A stretch of 7,293 bases of DNA from Oscillospiraceae bacterium (GTDB lineage Bacteria > Bacillota_A > Clostridia > Oscillospirales > Oscillospiraceae), in assembly GCA_016302015.1 (NCBI GenBank), contig JAEDOJ010000074.1, positions 1 to 7,293 on the forward strand. The letters run 5' to 3'. A program made the translations under genes and the position numbers. Shown here one piece after another: positions 1 to 5,323 of the stretch (positions are counted from its first letter, which is position 1; the number at the start of each line of letters is the position of its first letter). The notes below the pieces were generated by a model. That model worked only from the letters and a program-made list of their open reading frames with translations, made no database searches and had not been told where the DNA came from.

Positions 1-52
1 TATGACCTTCCGCACGTCAAGCGGATGCTCTAGCCAGCTGAGCTAATCGTCC
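1..52 (-). tRNA. tRNA-Val (anticodon GAC), 3' part outside window
   Basis: Read on the minus strand, the sequence from position 52 downwards gives a 7-base acceptor strand GGACGAT, then TA, a D-arm (GCTC / GAGC around a loop with the conserved GG), a 5-bp anticodon stem (TCCGC / GCGGA) and the 7-base loop TTGACGT, whose middle triplet GAC reads valine codon GUC. The variable region AGGTC follows, and the window ends before the T-arm and 3' acceptor strand, so the gene is incomplete here by truncation, not decay. The gene has its own promoter (66-94) and lies downstream of glyA on the same strand. Whether more tRNAs follow cannot be seen. Confidence 0.93.
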
Positions 53-57
53 GTCAG

Positions 58-85
58 CGAAGCCTATTATATAGGATAGGCTTCG
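58..85. repeat. Perfect inverted repeat spanning the tRNA-Val -10 box
   Basis: CGAAGCCTA (58-66) is exactly complementary to TAGGCTTCG (77-85). A T67-A76 pair extends the stem to 10 bp around an 8-base loop. The -10 box lies at its left edge and the right arm sits inside the promoter spacer. No U-tract follows in the leftward direction, so it is a poor intrinsic terminator for glyA. It could be an operator, a weak glyA 3' hairpin, or chance. Confidence 0.5.
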
Positions 86-94
86 ATTTGTCAA
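66..94 (-). promoter_or_regulatory. Promoter of tRNA-Val
   Basis: On the minus strand a perfect -35 TTGACA (89-94) and a perfect -10 TATAAT (66-71) are separated by exactly 17 bases. Transcription should begin near 59, about 7 bases before the mature tRNA 5' end at 52, giving a very short leader. This is the strongest-looking sigma-A promoter in the window, as expected for a stable-RNA gene. Confidence 0.9.
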
Positions 95-100
95 GAACTT

Positions 101-119
101 TTTTGAAAAAATTTCAAAA
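101..119. repeat. AT-rich inverted repeat just after glyA stop
   Basis: TTTTGAAA (101-108) and TTTCAAAA (112-119) form a perfect 8-bp stem with a 3-base loop, only 2 bases beyond the glyA stop codon. The stem has a single G-C pair, so as RNA it would be weak. It may contribute to the glyA transcript end, but it does not meet the usual terminator pattern of a GC-rich stem plus a U-tract. Confidence 0.35.
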
Positions 120-121
120 TT

Positions 122-1378
122 TTATTCGTACAGCGGATACTTGGCGGTCAGCTCTGCAACAGTGGAACGAACCTTGTCCTGCGTGCCTTCAAAGTCGGCA
201 GCCGTTTCATAGATGCACTGAGCGATGACCTTCATGTCCTCTTCCTTCATACCACGGGTTGTGGCGGCGGGAGTGCCGATGCGGATGCCGCTGGTGACAA
301 AGGGCTTCTCCGGGTCGTTGGGGATGGCGTTCTTGTTTACGGTGATATAATTTTCGTCCAGGCGGTGCTGCAGCTCCTTGCCCGTAATATGCAGGGGGCG
401 GAGATCCGCCAGCATCAGGTGGTTATCCGTGCCGCCGGAGACCAGATCAAAGCCGTGGCTGAGAAGGGCAGAGGCCAGAGCCTGGGCATTTTTTACGGTC
501 TGGTGAGCATATTCCTTGAATTCCGGCTGCATGGCTTCCTTGAAGCACACCGCCTTGGCGGCGATGACGTGCATCAGAGGGCCGCCCTGGGTGCCGGGGA
601 AGACGGCGGAGTTGATCTTCTTGGCAAATTCCTCCTTGCCCATAATGATGCCGCCCCGGGGGCCCCGGAGGGTCTTATGGGTGGTGGTGGTGACAATGTC
701 GGCGTAGGGAACCGGGCTCATGTGAGCGCCGCCGGCCACCAGACCGGCAATGTGCGCCATGTCAACCATGAGCAAAGCGCCGTTTGCGTGGGCGATTTCC
801 GCAAATTTCTTGAAGTCGATGGCACGGGGATAAGCGGAAGCGCCGGCAACAATGAGCTTGGGCTTGTGCTCCTCGGCAAGTCTGGCGACCTCATCATAGT
901 CGATGCAGCCGGTGTCCGGGTTGACCCCGTAGGAAACGGCGTGATAAACCTTGCCGGACTGGTTGGCAGGGGAGCCGTGGGTCAGGTGACCGCCGTTGGC
1001 AAGGCTCATGCCCAAAATGGTATCGCCGGGCTGAAGAAGGGCCGCATAGGCAGCCAGATTCGCCTGTGCGCCGCTGTGGGGCTGGACGTTGACAAATTCC
1101 GCACCGAAAAGCTCTTTGGCTCTGGCAATGGCAAGGCGTTCGATTTCGTCTACCACCTCGCAGCCGCCGTAGTACCGCTTTGCAGGCAGACCCTCTGCGT
1201 ATTTATTGGTCAGAACCGTGCCCATACAGGCAATCACGGCAGAAGAGGCAATGTTTTCTGAGGCGATTAACTCAATATTCCGCTTCTGGCGGTGAAGCTC
1301 CTGGGCCATCAGGGTGCCGATTTCGCCATCAAAACGGCTGACGTACTCAATATTGGGGGCTAATTCATGGATGCTCAT
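122..1378 (-). CDS. glyA: Serine hydroxymethyltransferase
   Basis: This PLP enzyme interconverts serine + tetrahydrofolate and glycine + 5,10-methylene-tetrahydrofolate in the cytoplasm, supplying glycine and one-carbon units. The 418-residue product has the usual family length. Landmarks are IELIASEN at 35-42, the PLP-contacting [11 protein letters not shown] with D206 and H209, the Schiff-base lysine K235 in [14 protein letters not shown], and GIRIGTPA near the C-terminus. I start it at ATG 1376-1378 because a strong GAAAGGAG ribosome binding site (1386-1393) lies 7 bases upstream and the protein then begins like known SHMTs. The frame stays open to 1438, but that extension runs through the leader terminator and is not credible. 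A glycine riboswitch and terminator lie just upstream, so expression is very likely controlled by glycine. tRNA-Val follows on the same strand. Confidence 0.97.
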   Translation of the reverse strand: MSIHELAPNIEYVSRFDGEIGTLMAQELHRQKRNIELIASENIASSAVIACMGTVLTNKYAEGLPAKRYYGGCEVVDEIERLAIARAKELFGAEFVNVQPHSGAQANLAAYAALLQPGDTILGMSLANGGHLTHGSPANQSGKVYHAVSYGVNPDTGCIDYDEVARLAEEHKPKLIVAGASAYPRAIDFKKFAEIAHANGALLMVDMAHIAGLVAGGAHMSPVPYADIVTTTTHKTLRGPRGGIIMGKEEFAKKINSAVFPGTQGGPLMHVIAAKAVCFKEAMQPEFKEYAHQTVKNAQALASALLSHGFDLVSGGTDNHLMLADLRPLHITGKELQHRLDENYITVNKNAIPNDPEKPFVTSGIRIGTPAATTRGMKEEDMKVIAQCIYETAADFEGTQDKVRSTVAELTAKYPLYE

Positions 1379-1385
1379 AATTTTT

Positions 1386-1393
1386 CTCCTTTC
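1386..1393 (-). promoter_or_regulatory. glyA ribosome binding site
   Basis: On the minus strand GAAAGGAG ends 7 bases before the ATG at 1378. It lies downstream of the leader terminator, so it is transcribed only on read-through. It decides the start codon in favour of 1378 over the upstream in-frame ATGs. Confidence 0.85.
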
Positions 1394-1406
1394 GACCGCC
1401 GCACGC

Positions 1407-1442
1407 AAAAAAATGAGTGCAGCCATCTCCGGCGACACTCAT
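1407..1442 (-). terminator. Intrinsic terminator in glyA leader (riboswitch expression platform)
   Basis: On the minus strand ATGAGTG (1436-1442) pairs perfectly with CACTCAT (1413-1419). GCC/GGC can pair inside the loop after a small internal mismatch, and seven U residues follow (1407-1413). It sits between the glycine aptamers and the glyA ribosome binding site, where a transcription-attenuation platform belongs. Confidence 0.85.
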
Positions 1443-1450
1443 ACACAGAA

Positions 1451-1469
1451 ATTCCGCAGCAGGCGGAAT
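1451..1469 (-). other. Hairpin between glycine aptamer and terminator
   Basis: ATTCCGC (1451-1457) and GCGGAAT (1463-1469) form a perfect 7-bp stem with a 5-base loop. It fills the linker between the end of the second aptamer and the leader terminator. It may be part of the expression platform, for example by keeping the linker from pairing elsewhere. Confidence 0.6.
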
Positions 1470-1473
1470 GTTC

Positions 1474-1624
1474 CTCTGTCCTTTTGCCTGAGAGATTCGG
1501 CGTTCGCCTTGCACCTTCGGCACTCATACGGAATGAGATTCTCCAGAGAGTCCCTCCACAGTTCGGTCTATTTTCCTGAGAGCATTACTCCTTCGGAGGG
1601 CACGGAGGCCACTTTCCCGAACTG
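1474..1624 (-). promoter_or_regulatory. Tandem glycine riboswitch (two aptamer domains)
   Basis: On the minus strand the downstream aptamer (about 1474-1550) matches the glycine riboswitch consensus closely: CTCTGGAGA, a P3 hairpin CTCAT/ATGAG, GCCGAAGGTGCAA, a GGCG/CGCC hairpin, then AATCTCTCAGGC and AAAAGGACAGAG closing P1. The upstream domain (about 1559-1624) is closed by a perfect 8-bp stem (1559-1566 with 1617-1624). It retains CTCCGAAGGAGTAA, GCTCTCAGG and AAAATAGAC but is shorter and lacks an obvious second P3 hairpin. Two aptamers in series followed by a terminator and glyA fit the known architecture, in which glycine binding controls glycine-metabolism genes. The on/off sense is not certain from sequence. 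Confidence 0.92.
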
Positions 1625-1641
1625 TTTCCACGGGTTATTTG

Positions 1642-1679
1642 ATTATATACTATTATAATTGTTTTACGACAAAATGCAA
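1642..1679 (-). promoter_or_regulatory. glyA leader promoter (two overlapping candidates)
   Basis: On the minus strand TTGCAT (1674-1679) and TATAAT (1652-1657) are 16 bases apart. A second pairing uses TTGTCG (1667-1672) with TATATA (1644-1649) at 17 bases; the TATAAT at 1642-1647 would be 19 bases away. Either would start the transcript just upstream of the first aptamer stem, which begins at 1624. I cannot tell which one is used. Confidence 0.65.
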
Positions 1680-1740
1680 CTACATTTTTGCCCAAATATT
1701 TACAGATGAAATCTTAAAATTTAGACAAAATGCCGGATTA

Positions 1741-2157
1741 TTACCGAATGGTCTTCTTCCGCCGGAGCATTTCCCGCCAATCCAGATCCCCCCGCTGGAG
1801 GCCGAGGATCAACATTTCCGCAGAGGCCAGATTGGTGGCCACGGGAACATTATGGGTGTCGCACAGGTGGATGGTCTGGACAATCTGCTGATCCTCCCAG
1901 GGGTCGATGCTGTTCGGATCGGTGAACATCAGCACCAGATCGATCTCATTATAGGCGATCCGGGCATCCACCTGCTGATGACCGCCCTGATTATGGGACA
2001 GGAACAGGGTGATGGGCAGACCGGTGGCGTCGGCCACCAGACGGCCGGTGGTAGCGGTGGCGGAAACGTTGTGCTTCGCAAGAACGCTTTTGTATGCGGT
2101 GCAGAACTGCACCATCAGTTCTTTTTTCTTATCATGTGCCATTAACGTGATATTCAT
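1741..2157 (-). CDS. mgsA: Methylglyoxal synthase-like protein, altered active site
   Basis: The family enzyme converts dihydroxyacetone phosphate to methylglyoxal and phosphate, a glycolytic bypass relieving sugar-phosphate overload. The product has 138 residues, like B. subtilis MgsA, and aligns end to end: MNITLMAHDKKK with H8 D9, the phosphate-loop ATATTG (T34, T36, T37), S54, GG-QQ at 58-62, D80 in FTDP, and VPVATN near 104-109. However, the catalytic Asp of GGDQQ is His60, Gly after S54 is His55, and the positions of E. coli H98 and D101 read Trp87 and Gln90 with a one-residue insertion nearby. Activity is therefore doubtful. ATG 2157 has a GAGG ribosome site overlapping the minD stop codon. 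It is the second gene of an operon with minD, 9 bases apart. No clear terminator follows. Family membership is secure; function is not. Confidence 0.85.
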   Translation of the reverse strand: MNITLMAHDKKKELMVQFCTAYKSVLAKHNVSATATTGRLVADATGLPITLFLSHNQGGHQQVDARIAYNEIDLVLMFTDPNSIDPWEDQQIVQTIHLCDTHNVPVATNLASAEMLILGLQRGDLDWREMLRRKKTIR

Positions 2158-2166
2158 AGTCTTACC

Positions 2167-2907
2167 TCATCGCAGCTTCATCAGCGGCATATGCACGCCC
2201 CGAAGCCGTCTGGAAATTCGCAGACAGGCCTGAGCTGCTCCGCCGTCGGTGGTATAGATCAGCGGCTCGCCTTGCATGGCGGCCAGAGTTACATCAGGAT
2301 CCTCCGGGATCAGACCGATCAGGGGAAGCCCCACATCGTCCATAATATCATCCACGGTCAGAGCCATTTTGGAAAAAATTCTGGGGGAGACCCGGTTGAT
2401 GACCAGTCGGGCGTCTGTTTTGCCGGCCAGCTCCAAAAGCTCGGCCACGCTGCCCGCGTCACGGAGGGAGGAGGGCTCCGGCGTGGCTACCACAAGAAAA
2501 CGGTCAGCATGCCGGGTGACCAACTGAAAGCCGGAGCCGATGCCGGCGGGAGCGTCGATCAGGCAGTAATCGTATTCCTCCCGGGCGTCCCGGAGAAACC
2601 TGCCGAAGGCCTCCGAATCCACGGAAACACCGGCTCTGCGAACCGGGGCGGTGAACAGGAAGAGATTCTCCAGCCGGGGATGGCGGGTGGCGTCCCTGAC
2701 ACTATAGCTGCCGCTGAGGACATCCGTAAAGGCCACCACGGGCAGCTCCATCATGCCAAGGGCAATGTCCAGATTCCGCAGGCCGATATCCGAATCCACG
2801 CAGAGCACCCGTTTGCCCTCTGCCGCAAGGCAGGTGGCAACCGCAGCGCATACGGTGGTTTTCCCGGTGCCGCCCTTGCCGGAAATTACGGAAATTACCT
2901 CGCCCAT
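2167..2907 (-). CDS. minD: MinD-like P-loop ATPase (septum-site determination family)
   Basis: MinD is a membrane-cycling ATPase that, with MinC, keeps the FtsZ ring away from cell poles. This 246-residue protein starts with VISVISGKGGTGKTT, a deviant Walker A with signature lysine K11 and K16. It continues with VDSDIGLRNLDIALGM (37-52), the MinD form of switch I, and LIDAPAGI (116-123), the Walker B with D118. The C-terminus is rich in Arg/Lys and hydrophobic residues (ISRRLRGVHMPLMKLR), compatible with a membrane-targeting amphipathic helix. It is somewhat shorter than the usual 260-270. ATG 2907 has a GAGGAGAGG ribosome site, and a good promoter lies at 2943-2971. No minC or minE is in the window: upstream is the divergent marR and downstream is mgsA. 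A role as a different MinD/ParA-family ATPase is possible. Confidence 0.85.
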   Translation of the reverse strand: MGEVISVISGKGGTGKTTVCAAVATCLAAEGKRVLCVDSDIGLRNLDIALGMMELPVVAFTDVLSGSYSVRDATRHPRLENLFLFTAPVRRAGVSVDSEAFGRFLRDAREEYDYCLIDAPAGIGSGFQLVTRHADRFLVVATPEPSSLRDAGSVAELLELAGKTDARLVINRVSPRIFSKMALTVDDIMDDVGLPLIGLIPEDPDVTLAAMQGEPLIYTTDGGAAQACLRISRRLRGVHMPLMKLR

Positions 2908-2942
2908 CTGTTCCTCTCCTCAATTATCCTATAATTAGTATT

Positions 2943-2971
2943 AGTATAGCCTATTTTTTCCGTAATTTCAA
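2943..2971 (-). promoter_or_regulatory. Promoter of minD-mgsA operon
   Basis: On the minus strand TTGAAA (2966-2971) and TATACT (2943-2948) are separated by exactly 17 bases. Transcription would begin near 2936, about 29 bases before the minD ATG, leaving just enough leader for the GAGGAGAGG ribosome binding site. Confidence 0.8.
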
Positions 2972-2990
2972 TATACAATTTATTGAATCA

Positions 2991-3020
2991 GGAAAATTCA
3001 GGAAGACAAAGGAAGATTCA
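2991..3020. repeat. Three GGAA-started decamers in 10-bp phase
   Basis: GGAAAATTCA (2991-3000), GGAAGACAAA (3001-3010) and GGAAGATTCA (3011-3020) follow one another at exactly 10-bp spacing, the first and third differing at one base. They lie between the divergent minD and marR promoters, about 20 bp from each -35 box. They could be helically phased binding sites or intrinsically bent DNA; short and AT-rich, they could also be chance. Confidence 0.4.
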
Positions 3021-3043
3021 CAAATTGTTTACAGGTTCGCCCC

Positions 3044-3072
3044 TTGCATCCGGGGTACAACTGTGGTATAGT
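3044..3072 (+). promoter_or_regulatory. Promoter of marR-ABC operon
   Basis: TTGCAT (3044-3049) and TATAGT (3067-3072) are separated by 17 bases, predicting a start near 3079. The start coincides with a palindrome (3079-3092) that could be the MarR operator. CCCC/GGGG (3040-3043 and 3052-3055) also flank the -35 box. Confidence 0.78.
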
Positions 3073-3078
3073 ATCGGA

Positions 3079-3092
3079 GTTCAATTTTGAAC
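3079..3092. promoter_or_regulatory. Putative MarR operator palindrome
   Basis: GTTCAA (3079-3084) and TTGAAC (3087-3092) are perfect inverted half-sites separated by TT. The site sits right at the predicted transcription start of the marR operon and 27 bp before the MarR start codon. MarR-family dimers usually bind such short palindromes over their own promoters, so autoregulation is a reasonable inference. The protein-DNA pairing itself is not proven. Confidence 0.6.
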
Positions 3093-3118
3093 AGTTAAAA
3101 ATAGAACGGAGTCTTACC

Positions 3119-3541
3119 ATGCTGCAATTTTTTGAGTATCTATCCGGGATGAAGCGGCTGTATGAGAAAAAAACCGCCCCGGTGGAGGAAAAATATCACC
3201 TGACCAGTCTGGAATTCAATGTTCTGATGTTTCTCGCCAACAACCCGGAGTACGATCGGGCATCCGACATTGTGAAGCGCCGGGGGTTTACCAAGTCCCA
3301 TGTATCCATGACGGTGCGTTCCCTTATGGATCGGGGGCTGCTCACCGGGGAGTATCACGGAAGGGATCGGAGAACCATCCATCTGAAGCTGTGTGACAGC
3401 GCCGGAGAGATCGTTGCCCAGGGCCGTCTGGCGCAGGAGGACTTTGGAAAGACCCTGGTCAAGGGACTCACAGGGGAGGAACTGGAGCAGATGTGCCGTT
3501 TCTTCCAATTGGTGGAAAAAAACGTAAAGGAGAACCTGTAA
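3119..3541 (+). CDS. MarR-family transcriptional regulator
   Basis: This 140-residue protein has the MarR size and layout: an N-terminal dimerisation helix, a winged helix-turn-helix around residues 46-74 (DRASDIVKRRGFTKSHVSMTVRS region), a wing at 77-91 with the family's D-R-R (83-85), and C-terminal dimerisation helices. Proteins of this family usually repress exporter or stress genes and release DNA when a small ligand binds. I start at ATG 3119 because GGAG (3108-3111) lies 7 bases upstream. The frame is open to a TTG at 3044, but that codon is inside the -35 box and precedes the predicted transcript start. Its stop codon abuts the ATG of the first ABC gene, so the three genes form one operon and this protein is its likely local repressor. 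The ligand cannot be inferred. Confidence 0.92.
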   Translation: MLQFFEYLSGMKRLYEKKTAPVEEKYHLTSLEFNVLMFLANNPEYDRASDIVKRRGFTKSHVSMTVRSLMDRGLLTGEYHGRDRRTIHLKLCDSAGEIVAQGRLAQEDFGKTLVKGLTGEELEQMCRFFQLVEKNVKENL

Positions 3542-5323
3542 ATGATAAAACTGCTGAAAAGAATGCAGCGCCGGGAAGTGATCATGGCGCTGCTCTGTAC
3601 GGTTTTCGTGCTGGGGCAGATCTACTTTGACCTGGCTCTGCCGGACTATATGAAGGAGCTGACCTCCCTGATCCAGCAGGGCGCCATCCCCGGTGCGCCT
3701 CCCGTGCAGATGGGAGACATCTGGCTCACCGGTCTGAAAATGCTGGGCTGCGTGCTGGCTTCCGCCGCTTTGAGTCTGGCCTGCGGCTATCTGGCCGCCC
3801 GCTGCGCCTCCGGCTTTACCTACTCCATTCGCCGGACGCTCTTCCATCATGTCATGGATCTGGGACAGGAGGAGATGCAGTCCCTCTCCGTTCCCAGCCT
3901 GATCACCAGAACCACCAACGATATCACCCAGATTCAGATGGTCATCGCCATGGGCTTACAGATGATTGTAAAGGCCCCCATTATGGCGGTCTGGGCGGTG
4001 ATGAAGATTTTGAATAAGAGCTGGGAGCTGTCTGTCGTAACCGCAGGCTTTGTGGTGGCCCTGTGCCTCGTCGTATTCGTGATCGTATCCAACGTGCTGC
4101 CCCGGTTCCGCATTGTCCAGAAGCTGACGGACAAAATCAACCGGGTGGCAAGAGAAAATCTCACGGGAATCAACGTTGTCCACGCATTCAACGCGGAGGA
4201 CTACCAGAACCGGAAATTTGACGAGACCAACACCCGGATGATGAAGACCCAGCTCTTCAACCAGCGGATGTTTGCCGCCATGCAGCCCATTATGGGTCTG
4301 GGCATGAACGGTCTGGCGCTGACCATTTACTGGGTGGGCGCCGCTTTGCTGGCAGGCGCGCCGGTGATGGATCGGCTGACCATGTTCAGCGACATTGTGG
4401 TGTTCAGCACCTATGCCACCTATGTGGTCATGTCCTTTATGATGCTGGTGATGATTTTCATGATGGCTCCCGCGGCGCAGGTATCCGCGGAGCGAATCAA
4501 TCAGGTGCTGGAGACCGAGGCCAACATTACCCAGGGCGAGGTAACGGAGGCGCCGGAGCAGGGAACCGTTGAATTCAAAAATGTCAGCTTCCGCTATCCC
4601 GGTGCGGCGCAGGAGGAACTGACGGATATCAGCTTCCGGGTGGAGCAGGGGAAGACACTTGCCATTATCGGCGCTACCGGCAGCGGAAAAACCACCCTGG
4701 TCAGCCTGATCGCAAGGTTTTACGACGCCACCGGAGGTCAGGTTCTGGTGGATGGGGTAGACGTGAAGGACTTTACCTTTGACGCCCTCTATAACCGCAT
4801 CGGCTATGTCACCCAGAAGGCGGTGCTTTTCTCCGGCTCCGTGGAGGACAATATCACCTTTGGCGAGCAGAAGACCCCCTGTACGGAGGCCTCCGTGGAT
4901 CGTGCCATCGGGCTGGCGCAGGCGTCGGACTTTGTGGAGAAGCAGGAGGAGGGCAAAAAATATCGGATCGCCCAGAGCGGCAAAAACGTTTCCGGCGGCC
5001 AGAAGCAGCGGCTGTCCATCGCCAGAGCCCTGGCAAGAGAGCCGGAAATCCTGATTTTTGACGATTCCTTCTCCGCTCTGGACTACAAGACCGATGCGGC
5101 GCTCCGCCACGGTCTGGAACGGGAGCTGGGCAAGACCACCCGTGTGATCGTCGCCCAGCGGATCAGCACCATCCGTCATGCAGACCGGATTCTGGTGCTG
5201 GAGGAAGGAAAAATTGTTGGCAGCGGCACCCACGACAGCCTGATGCAGTCCTGCGAGGCATATCGTGAGATCGCCATGTCCCAGCTCTCGGAAGAGGAAC
5301 TGAAGCGAGGAGGGAATGTATGA
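3542..5323 (+). CDS. ABC exporter half-transporter, subunit with degenerate ATPase residues
   Basis: The 593-residue protein has an N-terminal six-helix exporter membrane domain (helices roughly at 13-35, 59-87, two at 135-185, two at 245-310) and a C-terminal ATPase domain. Motifs are A-loop Y352, Walker A GATGSGKTT (377-385), Q-loop Q425, an intact signature VSGGQ (483-487), Walker B ILIFDD (503-508) and D-loop SALD (511-514). The catalytic Glu after Walker B is Asp508 and the switch His is Gln539, as in the TM287-type subunit of heterodimeric exporters. It would act in the cytoplasmic membrane paired with the next gene product; drugs or lipophilic compounds are the usual substrates. ATG 3542 follows the marR stop directly, with AAAGGAG (3526-3532) 9 bases upstream. 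The substrate is not predictable. Confidence 0.95.
   Translation: MIKLLKRMQRREVIMALLCTVFVLGQIYFDLALPDYMKELTSLIQQGAIPGAPPVQMGDIWLTGLKMLGCVLASAALSLACGYLAARCASGFTYSIRRTLFHHVMDLGQEEMQSLSVPSLITRTTNDITQIQMVIAMGLQMIVKAPIMAVWAVMKILNKSWELSVVTAGFVVALCLVVFVIVSNVLPRFRIVQKLTDKINRVARENLTGINVVHAFNAEDYQNRKFDETNTRMMKTQLFNQRMFAAMQPIMGLGMNGLALTIYWVGAALLAGAPVMDRLTMFSDIVVFSTYATYVVMSFMMLVMIFMMAPAAQVSAERINQVLETEANITQGEVTEAPEQGTVEFKNVSFRYPGAAQEELTDISFRVEQGKTLAIIGATGSGKTTLVSLIARFYDATGGQVLVDGVDVKDFTFDALYNRIGYVTQKAVLFSGSVEDNITFGEQKTPCTEASVDRAIGLAQASDFVEKQEEGKKYRIAQSGKNVSGGQKQRLSIARALAREPEILIFDDSFSALDYKTDAALRHGLERELGKTTRVIVAQRISTIRHADRILVLEEGKIVGSGTHDSLMQSCEAYREIAMSQLSEEELKRGGNV

Noticed and set aside
58..100. Hairpin at 58-85 followed by T-rich sequence, considered as a rightward terminator.
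   Set aside because: The T-run only begins about 14 bases after the stem, and no plus-strand gene lies to its left in the window.
365..1261. Open frame on the plus strand opposite glyA.
   Set aside because: Low-complexity Gly/Val-rich product, no ribosome binding site, and glyA on the other strand is unambiguous.
1379..1438. Upstream in-frame extension of glyA giving 20 more residues.
   Set aside because: It reads through the leader terminator and U-tract and bypasses the strong ribosome binding site at 1386-1393. Known SHMTs begin near the ATG at 1378.
1668..1733. GACAAAATGC occurs twice (1668-1677 and 1724-1733).
   Set aside because: A 10-base AT-rich direct repeat in an AT-rich gap, with no further similarity around it; probably chance.
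1639..2145. Open frame on the plus strand opposite mgsA and its downstream gap.
   Set aside because: It starts in the AT-rich glyA promoter region, lacks a ribosome binding site, and is the antisense shadow of mgsA.
2935..2946. Tandem TTAGTA TTAGTA beside the minD -10 box.
   Set aside because: Two short AT-rich units overlapping a promoter are too little to call a regulatory repeat.
3044..3118. Upstream TTG start adding 25 residues to the MarR protein.
   Set aside because: The TTG is the first triplet of the -35 box and lies before the predicted transcript start; ATG 3119 has its own GGAG.
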